From TMED23 sp964639965 (GTDB lineage Bacteria > Pseudomonadota > Alphaproteobacteria > Rhodospirillales > UBA2165), in NCBI GenBank assembly GCA_964639965.1, contig CAZXGI010000074.1:1-11275 (forward strand): a stretch of 11,275 bases of DNA, in the 5' to 3' direction. Shown here piece by piece: positions 1 through 6,833 of the stretch. A program made the position numbers and the translations under genes. Within the stretch, counting starts at the first letter, position 1, and each line of letters begins with the position of its first letter. The notes under the pieces were generated by a model. That model saw nothing but the letters and a program-made list of their open reading frames with translations, ran no database searches and was not told the origin of the DNA.

Positions 1-194
1 AAATCAAATCCCGTTTCTAAAACAGTTACTAAATTCCCTGCAGAAAGCCCCGAAAGTACCACTACAGAACGGACTGCTATAATGCCCGATAAACGTACCA
101 CAGCTACGACCGGCTACGGATTACTAAACCCGGGGACACGCCATTTCTCTAGATATTTTTTTACCATAGCATTAAAATAGGCTTTGCCAGTCAT
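1..194 (-). CDS. S49 family peptidase (SohB/SppA-like), N-terminal part, interrupted by an in-frame TAG; runs off the window
   Basis: Read on the minus strand from ATG at 194, the frame gives 26 codons, then TAG at 116-114, then open frame to the window edge. The residues right after the stop read PVVAVVRLSGII, followed by a stretch ending in LETGFD. This matches the conserved start of the serine peptidase S49 domain (signal-peptide-peptidase/SohB type) as I know it from alphaproteobacteria. The ATG lies 19 nt after the methyltransferase stop, which is where the S49 gene normally sits in this conserved cluster. The frame is the same on both sides of the TAG, so a single base change explains it. 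Alternatives are a start at GTG 101-99, which lacks a ribosome binding site and cuts into the conserved strand, or a sequencing error. The catalytic Ser and Lys lie outside the window, so activity cannot be judged. Confidence 0.55.
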
Positions 195-213
195 TGTCGC
201 AAGCACACTTATT

Positions 214-954
214 CTATATTTTTAATGATTTTGCATCTTCTAATATGGAACGAGCTTCTGGGGTATAATCGTTTTGATCCGTATGCAGCACGATTCCTGT
301 ATTTGTTCGGATAGCTTCTCTTGCCCCTTTGGTCACTTGAATTAATACACGTTTCGCACCAATACCCCGAATTTTTGGCCAAAGAGGTAGAACCTTAACC
401 AAACCAAATCTCGCGGATAATGAAATTAGTTCATCCTTCCGGTCATATCGATGAACAAAGGTCACAGTCCCACCTTCAACCACAATTCTAAAACAAAATA
501 CCACCCAATCTTTTAGTTTGGCTTTTCCTTCTACATTTGCCGTGAATTTCAGATAATCCGGGGACCTATTGCCACTGCCAAATTTTAAATGTGGTGGATT
601 CGCAACAACATGATCAAAACTACCCGATAAAAGATGTGGGAGGGGTTCCAAAAGGTCATGATCAATAAATCGAGTTGATTTTTCTAGCCCATTCAAACTA
701 GCGATTTTATTGGCCAATAGGATGAGCGGTAACTGAAAATCAAATCCCATTACACTAAGTCCAGGCATTCTCGTCACCAAACAAAAGGCTGCAACACCAG
801 TGCCACAACCAACGTCCAGAACCCGTTGTCCGGGTTTCGCTGGAACTGAAGCGGCTAAAAGCACTGGATCAATGGAAGCTCTATAGCCGCTATTAGCTGA
901 CAACATTTTCAACCGAGACCCGAGCAACTGATAAAAATCATTCCGGATATTCAT
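214..954 (-). CDS. TrmN6-like class I SAM-dependent methyltransferase
   Basis: This is a Rossmann-fold methyltransferase of 246 aa. Residues 46-53 (LDVGCGTG) are the SAM-binding motif I. Residues 119-122 (NPPH) are the NPP(Y/F/H) motif of enzymes that methylate an exocyclic amino group, as in the tRNA1(Val) adenine-N6 methyltransferase family. The N-terminal part, with LLGSRLKM and GYRASIDPVLLAAS, is typical of the alphaproteobacterial members that sit beside a DUF2007 gene and an S49 peptidase gene. I chose ATG 954; a TTG three codons upstream (963) is also open. The start overlaps the end of the DUF2007 gene by 17 nt, implying translational coupling, with only a short G-run (GGGG) just upstream as ribosome binding site. 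The substrate is inferred from the family; a protein-modifying role cannot be excluded because NPP motifs also occur in protein glutamine methyltransferases. Confidence 0.85.
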   Translation of the reverse strand: MNIRNDFYQLLGSRLKMLSANSGYRASIDPVLLAASVPAKPGQRVLDVGCGTGVAAFCLVTRMPGLSVMGFDFQLPLILLANKIASLNGLEKSTRFIDHDLLEPLPHLLSGSFDHVVANPPHLKFGSGNRSPDYLKFTANVEGKAKLKDWVVFCFRIVVEGGTVTFVHRYDRKDELISLSARFGLVKVLPLWPKIRGIGAKRVLIQVTKGAREAIRTNTGIVLHTDQNDYTPEARSILEDAKSLKI

Positions 955-1180
955 AAGCCCCAATTTGACAATTTAATTCGGCTATCGCTAATTCAAAAGT
1001 CCTACGCGCAACATCAAAACTATCTTTAAATACCATCACACGACGTCTGATAGCGGATGAACTTCCCTCAAGAAGGCTTGTGTGTTCATCCAGTATAGTT
1101 ATCTCAATATCGACTTCCGCAAGTACAGCCGAGAGCCAAGAAATTAAAACTGGGTCGTTGGTTCGAAGAAGTTCAACCAT
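938..1180 (-). CDS. DUF2007 family small protein (putative signal-transducing protein)
   Basis: This is a soluble 80-residue protein. It starts MVELLRTNDPVLISWL and contains ILDEHTSLLEGSSSAI and RRRVMV segments, which match the compact ferredoxin-like DUF2007 family as I know it. Members are often labelled putative signal-transducing proteins, but no molecular function is established. There is no signal peptide or membrane helix. It is the first gene of a minus-strand cluster and its end overlaps the methyltransferase start, so the two are probably co-translated. It diverges from ispB across a 163-bp spacer. The ribosome binding site is poor (only a GAG-like stretch about 10 nt upstream of the ATG at 1180). 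Confidence 0.8.
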   Translation of the reverse strand: MVELLRTNDPVLISWLSAVLAEVDIEITILDEHTSLLEGSSSAIRRRVMVFKDSFDVARRTFELAIAELNCQIGAYEYPE

Positions 1181-1232
1181 AATTTAATCTCAAGCTATTG
1201 TATTACCAAAAAATCCTTTCTTACCACTGTGG

Positions 1233-1238
1233 ATTATA
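1233..1238 (-). promoter_or_regulatory. Candidate -10 box for the DUF2007/methyltransferase/S49 cluster
   Basis: A perfect TATAAT reads on the minus strand, 53 bp upstream of the DUF2007 start. No convincing -35 hexamer lies 16-18 bp upstream, so the call rests on one box and position. Confidence 0.3.
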
Positions 1239-1257
1239 AATTCATTTTTCTTCGGTC

Positions 1258-1287
1258 TTGACCAAAGGGGAACTATCCACCTATGCT
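1258..1287 (+). promoter_or_regulatory. Candidate sigma-70 promoter for ispB
   Basis: TTGACC (1258-1263) and TATGCT (1282-1287) are separated by 18 bp, about 55 bp upstream of the ispB start. The hexamers match consensus at four positions each. The -10 box runs into the palindrome at 1284-1301. This is inference from consensus only. Confidence 0.35.
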
Positions 1288-1301
1288 CCAACCTTGGAGC
1301 A
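1284..1301. promoter_or_regulatory. 18-bp perfect palindrome (operator candidate) between divergent ispB and DUF2007 genes
   Basis: The arms TGCTCCAA and TTGGAGCA are exact reverse complements around a 2-bp centre (CC). The site overlaps the candidate -10 and start region of the ispB promoter, where a repressor would act. The closely spaced arms fit a dimeric regulator better than a terminator, and no T-run follows. A short hairpin in the ispB leader is the alternative. Confidence 0.45.
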
Positions 1302-1343
1302 AACTATTAATAGCAATATTCTTTTCCAAAGGAAACTAAACAA

Positions 1344-2375
1344 TTGGGAGTTGTAGTAAGTCTCGAAAGCACCCCAGAGAGAAAAGTCTCTGGGACAAGT
1401 CCTTCACTGGACTCACTTATAAACCTAACCGCCGAAGATCTCAAAGACGTCAACACTTTGATCATCCAAGCGATGGATAGCCCTGTTGTTTTGATACCTC
1501 AATTAGCAGGCCACCTCGTTGCCGCCGGTGGTAAACGTCTGCGACCCATGATGACTTTGGCGACCGCAAGAATGTGCGGATATAAAGGTGAAAGACACAA
1601 AGGACTAGCAGCCTGCGTTGAGTTTATTCATACCGCCACGTTACTCCATGATGATGTGGTCGATGACAGTTCCTTGAGGCGGGGGTTAGCTTCAGCCAAT
1701 TCTGTTTGGGGAAACCAGGCGAGTGTTTTAGTTGGTGATTTCCTATTCTCACGCTCCTTTGAATTAATGGTAGCAGATGGTTCCCTTGACGTATTAGCTG
1801 TTTTATCACGTGCCTCTTCAATTATAGCTGAGGGTGAGGTCCTCCAACTATCAACAACAAATGATACAAAGACTGGAGAAACGAAATACCTTGAGGTAAT
1901 CAAAGCTAAAACAGCGCAACTCTTTTCCGCGGCTTGCAGGATTGGTGCACTTGTTGCTAACCGACCTAAAGTCGAAGAAGATGCTCTTGAAACCTTTGGA
2001 ATGAACCTCGGCATCACCTTTCAACTAATTGACGATATACTGGATTATTCTGCTAAACAGGATCTTCTAGGCAAATCGCCCGGGGACGACTTCAGAGAAG
2101 GTAAAATTACCTTACCTGTCATATTGGCATTTGGCCGCGGAAATGATTCAGAGCGCATTTTTTGGCGCAGAACGCTTGAAGAACTTGATCAAAAAGAAGA
2201 CGATCTTGAATATGCCATAGAGCTAATTAATAAACATCAGGCGCTTCATGATACCGTTGAAAGAGCCCGACATTACGGTTCCATTGCCCGAGACGCAATG
2301 GGTATTTTCGAGGATTGTCCAGAAAAAGCTGCCCTAATCGATGCTATCGATTTTTGTGTTCACCGAGCTTATTAA
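1344..2375 (+). CDS. ispB: Long-chain polyprenyl diphosphate synthase (octaprenyl/decaprenyl type)
   Basis: This trans-isoprenyl diphosphate synthase condenses isopentenyl diphosphate onto an allylic primer to make the side chain of ubiquinone. It has 343 aa, close to the family norm plus a short N-terminal extension. The GGKRLRP motif is at 62-68, the first Asp-rich motif DDVVDD at 103-108, the second DDILD at 230-234, and the conserved GKSPGDDFREGK segment at 243-254. The residues 4 and 5 positions before the first Asp-rich motif are small (Thr99, Ala98), which in this family permits long (C40-C50) products. Alphaproteobacteria usually make Q10, so decaprenyl is likely but inferred. The start is TTG 1344, preceded by AAAGGA about 10 nt upstream; there is no in-frame ATG before residue 44. 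Divergence from DUF2007/methyltransferase/S49 is the usual alphaproteobacterial order. I see no clear terminator after it. Confidence 0.92.
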   Translation: MGVVVSLESTPERKVSGTSPSLDSLINLTAEDLKDVNTLIIQAMDSPVVLIPQLAGHLVAAGGKRLRPMMTLATARMCGYKGERHKGLAACVEFIHTATLLHDDVVDDSSLRRGLASANSVWGNQASVLVGDFLFSRSFELMVADGSLDVLAVLSRASSIIAEGEVLQLSTTNDTKTGETKYLEVIKAKTAQLFSAACRIGALVANRPKVEEDALETFGMNLGITFQLIDDILDYSAKQDLLGKSPGDDFREGKITLPVILAFGRGNDSERIFWRRTLEELDQKEDDLEYAIELINKHQALHDTVERARHYGSIARDAMGIFEDCPEKAALIDAIDFCVHRAY

Positions 2376-2465
2376 GTGTCCTGATTAAGTATTGGTCTCA
2401 AATATTCAACAGCAACAATACTTTAGCCCTTTAGTAACGCTTTACCAGGTCATAATTTGGATAAA

Positions 2466-2483
2466 TTAGGATTTTTAGGATTT
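2466..2483. repeat. Perfect 9-bp tandem repeat upstream of the orphan TRAP binding protein
   Basis: TTAGGATTT occurs twice head to tail (2466-2474 and 2475-2483), followed by a weaker third copy. It lies 43-61 bp upstream of the gene start at 2527 in a 151-bp gap. Direct repeats of this spacing can bind tandem regulators, but in AT-rich DNA chance is a real alternative. Confidence 0.5.
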
Positions 2484-2526
2484 GTTAGATTCAAAGTTCA
2501 CAATGTACCAAGGTTACGAATAGAAA

Positions 2527-3627
2527 ATGCGACGATTTATTGGAGGCCTAGTTGTAGGCGCAGTAGTTGGAGTGATTATTGCAGCCAAAGCACCACAAAA
2601 ATATAAACAACACTCTGAAACTCAACTTGCAAATTCTCAGAGTGCACGAATGAAAAATGGGGGGCCTATAAATTTGAATCTAGTGAGTTCTTTCCCTAAT
2701 ACCATGCCAGTCAGTGGTAACAACGCCCTCAATCTGATTCAGCGATTAAGAGAAATTAGTAATGGCAAAATCCTAATAAAATTACAAAAACTTAGAAGCA
2801 CAAGACCGACAAAAAATTTGTTTGATGCCGTTTCATCAGGGACGGTCGATGCGGCTTTATCTAGCCCTCAATATTGGAATAACAAATCACCAGCTTTTGA
2901 ACTTTTCAGCTCAATACCGTTTGGACCAAATTTGGTCTCTTATTTGACATGGTTCCGTCACCACGGCGGCCAAATATTGTACGAAAAACTATATGCGCGC
3001 TACAACATTCATAGTATAGCGTGTGGCTTAATTGGCGTCGCCGGAGCAGGATGGTTCAATCACGAAATCAACGAAGCTAAAGACTTAAGAAAGAGTAAAA
3101 TAGCTGCTAGTGGATTAGTATCCCGGGTCTATCAGACTTTAGGGGCAAAGACCTTAAAAATCACTCCACAAAATCTTCTCTCCGCGCTAAAATCAGGAAA
3201 AATTAATGCAGTCGCTTTTTCAACACCAGTCACCGACCACAAACTCGGATTATCTAAATACGCCAAAATTTATTATTTTCCAGGATGGTTTCAACAGGCA
3301 AAATTTTTTGATTTGATGATCAATCTGAAAACATGGAAAGGCCTAACTAATAATCAACAAAAAATGATCGAGTCTGCCTGTATGGCAAATATCTTAAATA
3401 GCATGGCAACCAGCGAGGGTGAACAATTTAACACTTTAAAGAAAATTATTGGCGAGGGTGTTGATGTGCGGAGATTCTCTCCTGATACAATTCAAGCCCT
3501 AAAACGTTCGTGGTTATCAATCGCAAATTCAGAAGCGGCGGCCAATAAAGAGTTTCGCCTGATATTAGAATCCTTGCGCAAATTCAGAAACGATTATTCT
3601 ATCTGGCGAGAACTTGGAAAAATTTAA
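2527..3627 (+). CDS. Orphan DctP/TakP-type TRAP binding protein, membrane-anchored, divergent ligand site
   Basis: This is a 366-aa periplasmic solute-binding protein of the TRAP DctP fold, closest in style to the TakP-like (2-oxo acid) branch. Shared blocks are GWFNHEINEAKDL (175-187), KLGLSKYAKIYYFPGW (239-254) and a C-terminal FRNDYSIWREL (353-363). The N-terminus (4-20) is a Gly/Val-rich hydrophobic helix without a good signal-peptidase site, so it may stay membrane-anchored. Oddly, the Arg found in the LKGLKxR segment of typical members (R173 in the DctP gene at 10141) is Ala193 here. The Glu-Trp pair usual in TakP-like proteins reads Ala230-Phe231. No DctQ or DctM gene adjoins it; neighbours are ispB and a cytochrome c. 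It may bind a different ligand, act as a sensor, or have lost binding. The ribosome binding site is weak (AAGG 13 nt from the ATG). Confidence 0.85.
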   Translation: MRRFIGGLVVGAVVGVIIAAKAPQKYKQHSETQLANSQSARMKNGGPINLNLVSSFPNTMPVSGNNALNLIQRLREISNGKILIKLQKLRSTRPTKNLFDAVSSGTVDAALSSPQYWNNKSPAFELFSSIPFGPNLVSYLTWFRHHGGQILYEKLYARYNIHSIACGLIGVAGAGWFNHEINEAKDLRKSKIAASGLVSRVYQTLGAKTLKITPQNLLSALKSGKINAVAFSTPVTDHKLGLSKYAKIYYFPGWFQQAKFFDLMINLKTWKGLTNNQQKMIESACMANILNSMATSEGEQFNTLKKIIGEGVDVRRFSPDTIQALKRSWLSIANSEAAANKEFRLILESLRKFRNDYSIWRELGKI

Positions 3628-3789
3628 TTTTACAAACAACTGATTAGAGCTTAGAAATATTTCAAACAATTTATTGCAAACTAGGTGCTATTAATCTGGT
3701 AGCGGCTTGTCAAAGAAAGGATATGAACTCCCAACTAACAGATCCCTCCTACACCCCTACTTTTCAAAATTATCTTGGTGACAAATAAT

Positions 3790-3818
3790 TTGTTTCAATG
3801 GAAAACTATGTTTATAAG
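3790..3818 (+). promoter_or_regulatory. Candidate promoter for the cytochrome c gene
   Basis: TTGTTT (3790-3795) and TATAAG (3813-3818) are spaced 17 bp apart, about 100 bp upstream of the cytochrome c start. The -10 box matches consensus at five of six positions. The rest of the 287-bp gap (3628-3914) holds no gene that I can support and no clear terminator for the preceding gene. Confidence 0.4.
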
Positions 3819-3914
3819 GGAGTTGTTTTTATGATTCCTATTCCACGTCACACATAATGGATGTTATTTCGTGTGATACGAAAGGAATATTGTTATTTGA
3901 AAAGGAGAAAAAAA

Positions 3915-4304
3915 ATGATCATGCGTGGCTTTCTAACTTTTTGCGTGGTTATATCAACCTTATTTTTTCTTGATGGTGCTTACGCGAGTGGCGATGCTGT
4001 TAAGGGCAAAAAGGTTTTCAAGAAATGCAAAGCTTGTCATGCCATAAAAGCTGGCAAGAATAAAACTGGGCCATCATTAGCAGGAATAATCAACAAAAAG
4101 GCTGGGAGCGTAGCTGGTTATAAGAAATATAAAGGCCTCAAAAACGCCGACTGGATATGGGATGAAAAAAATATGGATGGGTGGCTAAAGAACCCAAAAA
4201 AATGGTTGAAAGCTAAGAATGGTAAAAAGTCAAAAATGGTATATAAGCTGAAAAAGGCAAAAGACCGTGCCAATTTGATAGCCTACCTGAAAACCCTAAA
4301 ATAA
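3915..4304 (+). CDS. Exported class I cytochrome c, exceptionally Lys-rich
   Basis: This 129-aa precursor of a periplasmic monoheme electron carrier has a signal peptide (basic start, hydrophobic 5-19) with likely cleavage after AYA at residue 24. The heme-binding CKACH is at 38-42, GPSLAG at 52-57, KAGSVAGY at 62-69, and the probable axial Met108 lies in SKMVYK. The C-terminal helix DRANLIAYLKTLK ends the protein. This is the cytochrome c2/c550 pattern. The start is ATG 3915 because AAGGAG (3902-3907) lies 7 nt upstream and the signal peptide begins there; an ATG at 3861 would add 18 basic residues and ignore that site. The predicted mature part (about 105 aa) has 30 Lys, one Arg and only six acidic residues. 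Likely partners are bc1 complex, oxidase or a dehydrogenase, but none is encoded nearby. It converges on the TAXI permease across 91 bp. Confidence 0.93.
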   Translation: MIMRGFLTFCVVISTLFFLDGAYASGDAVKGKKVFKKCKACHAIKAGKNKTGPSLAGIINKKAGSVAGYKKYKGLKNADWIWDEKNMDGWLKNPKKWLKAKNGKKSKMVYKLKKAKDRANLIAYLKTLK

Positions 4305-4395
4305 TACCTATAGAACAGCAAACTAGAACCCTAACTTATGTTAGTTTGGGGAAATATGATTTGTCTCCTAGACATACTCCTTTGTGTTTTACGCC

Positions 4396-6771
4396 TCAGG
4401 TGTTTATTCTGGCACTTGTCGTAGATTTTTTCTTATATTGACGGAAAAGAATTAAGACCAACAACAAGAGACCAAAAACATAACCCCAATTCTTACTCAA
4501 ATGATTCGGATTTCCGACTTCGATCATTGTTAGCTGATCATCAAAGTTGATACCTCTTTTCTTAGCTAGACCATTAAATGTCAACTGGTCAATTAAATAT
4601 TTATCTTGCTCCTGCCTAAGCGAAAAACCAAGAAAATCAGGCAACAATACGCCTCCCTGACCGCGCATTTCAAACGTAAACAATTTAAATCGATCTCCAT
4701 ATTCTGTGTTGCGAGTAATGTGAATACGTAAGATTTTTGATTGATCAAAATTTATATGAAGTTTTTCATTAATTTTAAATTCAACAAAAGCTGGCGACAC
4801 AAAACTTACTATTACATCAGGTCTAAAGAGTGAAAGCGTTACGCATAATAGGGCAACAATTTCTATCATTCGCAACTTGGTGAATAACCAGGCTTGAGTT
4901 GCAGCTGTAAAACTTAATATTGCAATTAAGGAAATACAAAAAATAAATATTGCATGCCAGAAACTGGTTATGCCCACAAGCAAAAGCTCTGGATTGAAAA
5001 TAAATACAAAAGGTAATATAGCAGTCCGAATCTCGTACCAAAAAGCCTGTATACCCGTCTTTATCGGATCCGCTCTCGATATTCCAGCCGCTGCATAAGC
5101 GGCCAAGCCAACGGGTGGGGTTACGTCAGCCATTAAACCAAAATAAAACACATATAAATGCACAGCAATCAGTGGCAATACATAACCAGAAGCTCCTCCA
5201 ATTTCTACCACAACATTTGCTAATAAAGCCGCAACGACCAGATAATTAGCTGTGGTAGGTAGCCCCAGCCCTAAAATTAAACACAGAACCATAACCATAA
5301 ACAATAATACGTAGAAATTTCCACCGGACACGATTTCAACCACCTCAACCATTGCGTTGCTTAGTCCTGTAGAAGAAACCGACCCTACAATTATTCCAGC
5401 GCAGGCAATGGCGATAGCAACAGGAACCATATTGATTGCACCTCGGACCATTCCTTTTGTGATTTGTTTTATTCCCAGCAGTATGCCTGATATAATTTCC
5501 CTACCTGAACTCATCCCTTGACTATATACTGCTTGTCCAACGATAATCACCATGAGTACTAGCACGCTATAAAAAACAGCACTTCCAGCAGTCCACCTTT
5601 CAATAATTAGCAAGTAAATTAAGATCATTATTGGAACCAAATAATGGATCCCTGAGATAAAAGTTGGCCAGACCTGAGGGATGTCACTCTCATCCATGCG
5701 AATTAGGCCATGCTTATGGGCTTCTATATGGGCAATAAAAAAAAGCGCTAAGTAAGTTATAACCGCTGGGATTAATGCATGAGTAATAACTTGGAAGTAG
5801 GTGATCCCCAACATCTCTGCTATTATAAATGCAGCGGCTCCCATTATTGGAGGCATAATTTGCCCATTAACAGATGCAGCAACCTCAATTGCTCCAGCTT
5901 TTACAGCAGAAAACCCTGTTCGTTTCATCGTGGGAATAGTAAATGTTCCAGTAGTTACAACGTTGGCTATTGATGATCCAGAAATCATTCCCGTCAAACC
6001 AGAAGCTAATATGGCAGCTTTAGCCGGGCCTCCTCTATATTTTCCTACCAAAGCTACCGCCAAATTTAGGAAATATTTACCACCTCCAGCCTCATCTAAC
6101 ATTGAACCGAATAAGACAAAAAGAAAAACAAAACTCACAGAGACTGATATAGGGATGCCAAATATTGCCTCACCTCCGAGCCACTGGTAACCAACTAGGC
6201 GCTGCAAAGATAGACCCTGATGAGCAATTAAATCAGGCATAAATTGACCTGATAGGGAATAAAAGAGAAAAACAACTGCGACAATCACCAGGGGTAATCC
6301 AATTGCCCGCCGAGTTGCCTCAAGAAGCATTAGAATTCCGCAGCCTCCAACAATCAATTCTACCGGGAAAGACAAATTCAAACTAAATAATGTCACAGGA
6401 ATCTTTAATAAAACGCCATTGCGGTCTACGAGCGGCTCGTATTCTAAATATAGGTATAGACTGCAAAAACTGGCTGAAAGTGCGAACAAAAAATCTAAAA
6501 GTGTAAAGTTTTTAGCACGGAGAAATTTAGTCGCCGGAAACAATAAAAAAACGATTGCCAGAGCAAAAGCTAAATGAATGCCCCGTGCAGGAACATCTAT
6601 AAAAACACCAAACTTGAAAAAATATGGTAACGGTGAAGCATACCATAATTGAAACAAAGACCAGCAAAAAGCTATTGAAGCCGTCAAGAACAATTGCCAA
6701 CTGGAAAGCGTACGCGCTCTACCTTCCAGCTCGTTAATCTGTTCTGAAGAGTTTTGAATTTCAGTTTTCAA
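4396..6771 (-). CDS. TAXI-type TRAP transporter fused permease (DctQM) with C-terminal DUF3394/PDZ-like tail
   Basis: This 791-aa inner-membrane permease fuses the small and large TRAP subunits. Residues 24-175 hold several membrane helices (Q-like part). Residues 205-600 form the DctM part, with GLTGMISGSSIANVVTTG (258-275), NGQIMPPIMGAAAFI (302-316), LGLGLPTTANYLV (500-512) and ADVTPPVGLAAYAAAGIS (548-565), all characteristic of TAXI fused permeases. From about 600 come further helices, then a soluble stretch (663-760) matching the DUF3394 tail known on some of these proteins; NGLAKKRGINFDDQLTMIEV resembles a PDZ strand-turn segment. A last helix (763-777) follows. The start is TTG 6771 with GAGG 5 nt upstream. 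It lies downstream of its binding protein, separated by an intrinsic terminator. The substrate is unknown; characterised TAXI systems carry glutamate-like or 2-oxo acids. Confidence 0.93.
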   Translation of the reverse strand: MKTEIQNSSEQINELEGRARTLSSWQLFLTASIAFCWSLFQLWYASPLPYFFKFGVFIDVPARGIHLAFALAIVFLLFPATKFLRAKNFTLLDFLFALSASFCSLYLYLEYEPLVDRNGVLLKIPVTLFSLNLSFPVELIVGGCGILMLLEATRRAIGLPLVIVAVVFLFYSLSGQFMPDLIAHQGLSLQRLVGYQWLGGEAIFGIPISVSVSFVFLFVLFGSMLDEAGGGKYFLNLAVALVGKYRGGPAKAAILASGLTGMISGSSIANVVTTGTFTIPTMKRTGFSAVKAGAIEVAASVNGQIMPPIMGAAAFIIAEMLGITYFQVITHALIPAVITYLALFFIAHIEAHKHGLIRMDESDIPQVWPTFISGIHYLVPIMILIYLLIIERWTAGSAVFYSVLVLMVIIVGQAVYSQGMSSGREIISGILLGIKQITKGMVRGAINMVPVAIAIACAGIIVGSVSSTGLSNAMVEVVEIVSGGNFYVLLFMVMVLCLILGLGLPTTANYLVVAALLANVVVEIGGASGYVLPLIAVHLYVFYFGLMADVTPPVGLAAYAAAGISRADPIKTGIQAFWYEIRTAILPFVFIFNPELLLVGITSFWHAIFIFCISLIAILSFTAATQAWLFTKLRMIEIVALLCVTLSLFRPDVIVSFVSPAFVEFKINEKLHINFDQSKILRIHITRNTEYGDRFKLFTFEMRGQGGVLLPDFLGFSLRQEQDKYLIDQLTFNGLAKKRGINFDDQLTMIEVGNPNHLSKNWGYVFGLLLLVLILFRQYKKKSTTSARINT

Positions 6772-6784
6772 TCAAACCTCAATT

Positions 6785-6815
6785 AAAAAAAAAGCCCCCC
6801 GCTTATTGGAGGGCT
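6785..6815 (-). terminator. Intrinsic terminator between TAXI binding protein and permease genes
   Basis: On the minus strand AGCCCTCC (6815-6808) pairs with GGGGGGCT (6800-6793), giving 8 pairs with one G-T wobble around a 7-nt loop, followed by an unbroken run of T (6792-6785). It begins 18 nt after the binding-protein stop and ends 13 nt before the permease start. It probably lets only part of transcription through, giving more binding protein than permease. Confidence 0.85.
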
Positions 6816-6833
6816 AATAAGTACGAACAACAA

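Noticed and set aside
1628..2017. 129-codon minus-strand open frame opposite ispB
   Set aside because: It is a shadow of the clear prenyl synthase frame; its translation shows no recognisable domain and no ribosome binding site.
3723..3857. Small open frames upstream of cytochrome c: a 21-residue one at 3723-3788 and an 8-residue one at 3831-3857
   Set aside because: The first has its AAAGGA almost touching the ATG. The second has a good AAGGGAG, but that site overlaps the best -10 box. Neither has a family match.
3861..3914. Longer cytochrome c start at ATG 3861
   Set aside because: It would put 18 mostly basic residues before the signal peptide and ignore the AAGGAG located 7 nt before ATG 3915.
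4331..4374. Two short hairpins in the convergent gap: CTAAC-TTAT-GTTAG (4331-4344) and TGTCT-CCT-AGACA (4362-4374)
   Set aside because: Each has only 5 pairs and no T-run on either strand, so neither is a convincing terminator.
5801..6190. 129-codon plus-strand open frame inside the TAXI permease
   Set aside because: It is antisense to the best conserved part of DctM (the SGSSIANV and NGQIMPP region), so its openness follows from the codons of the real gene.
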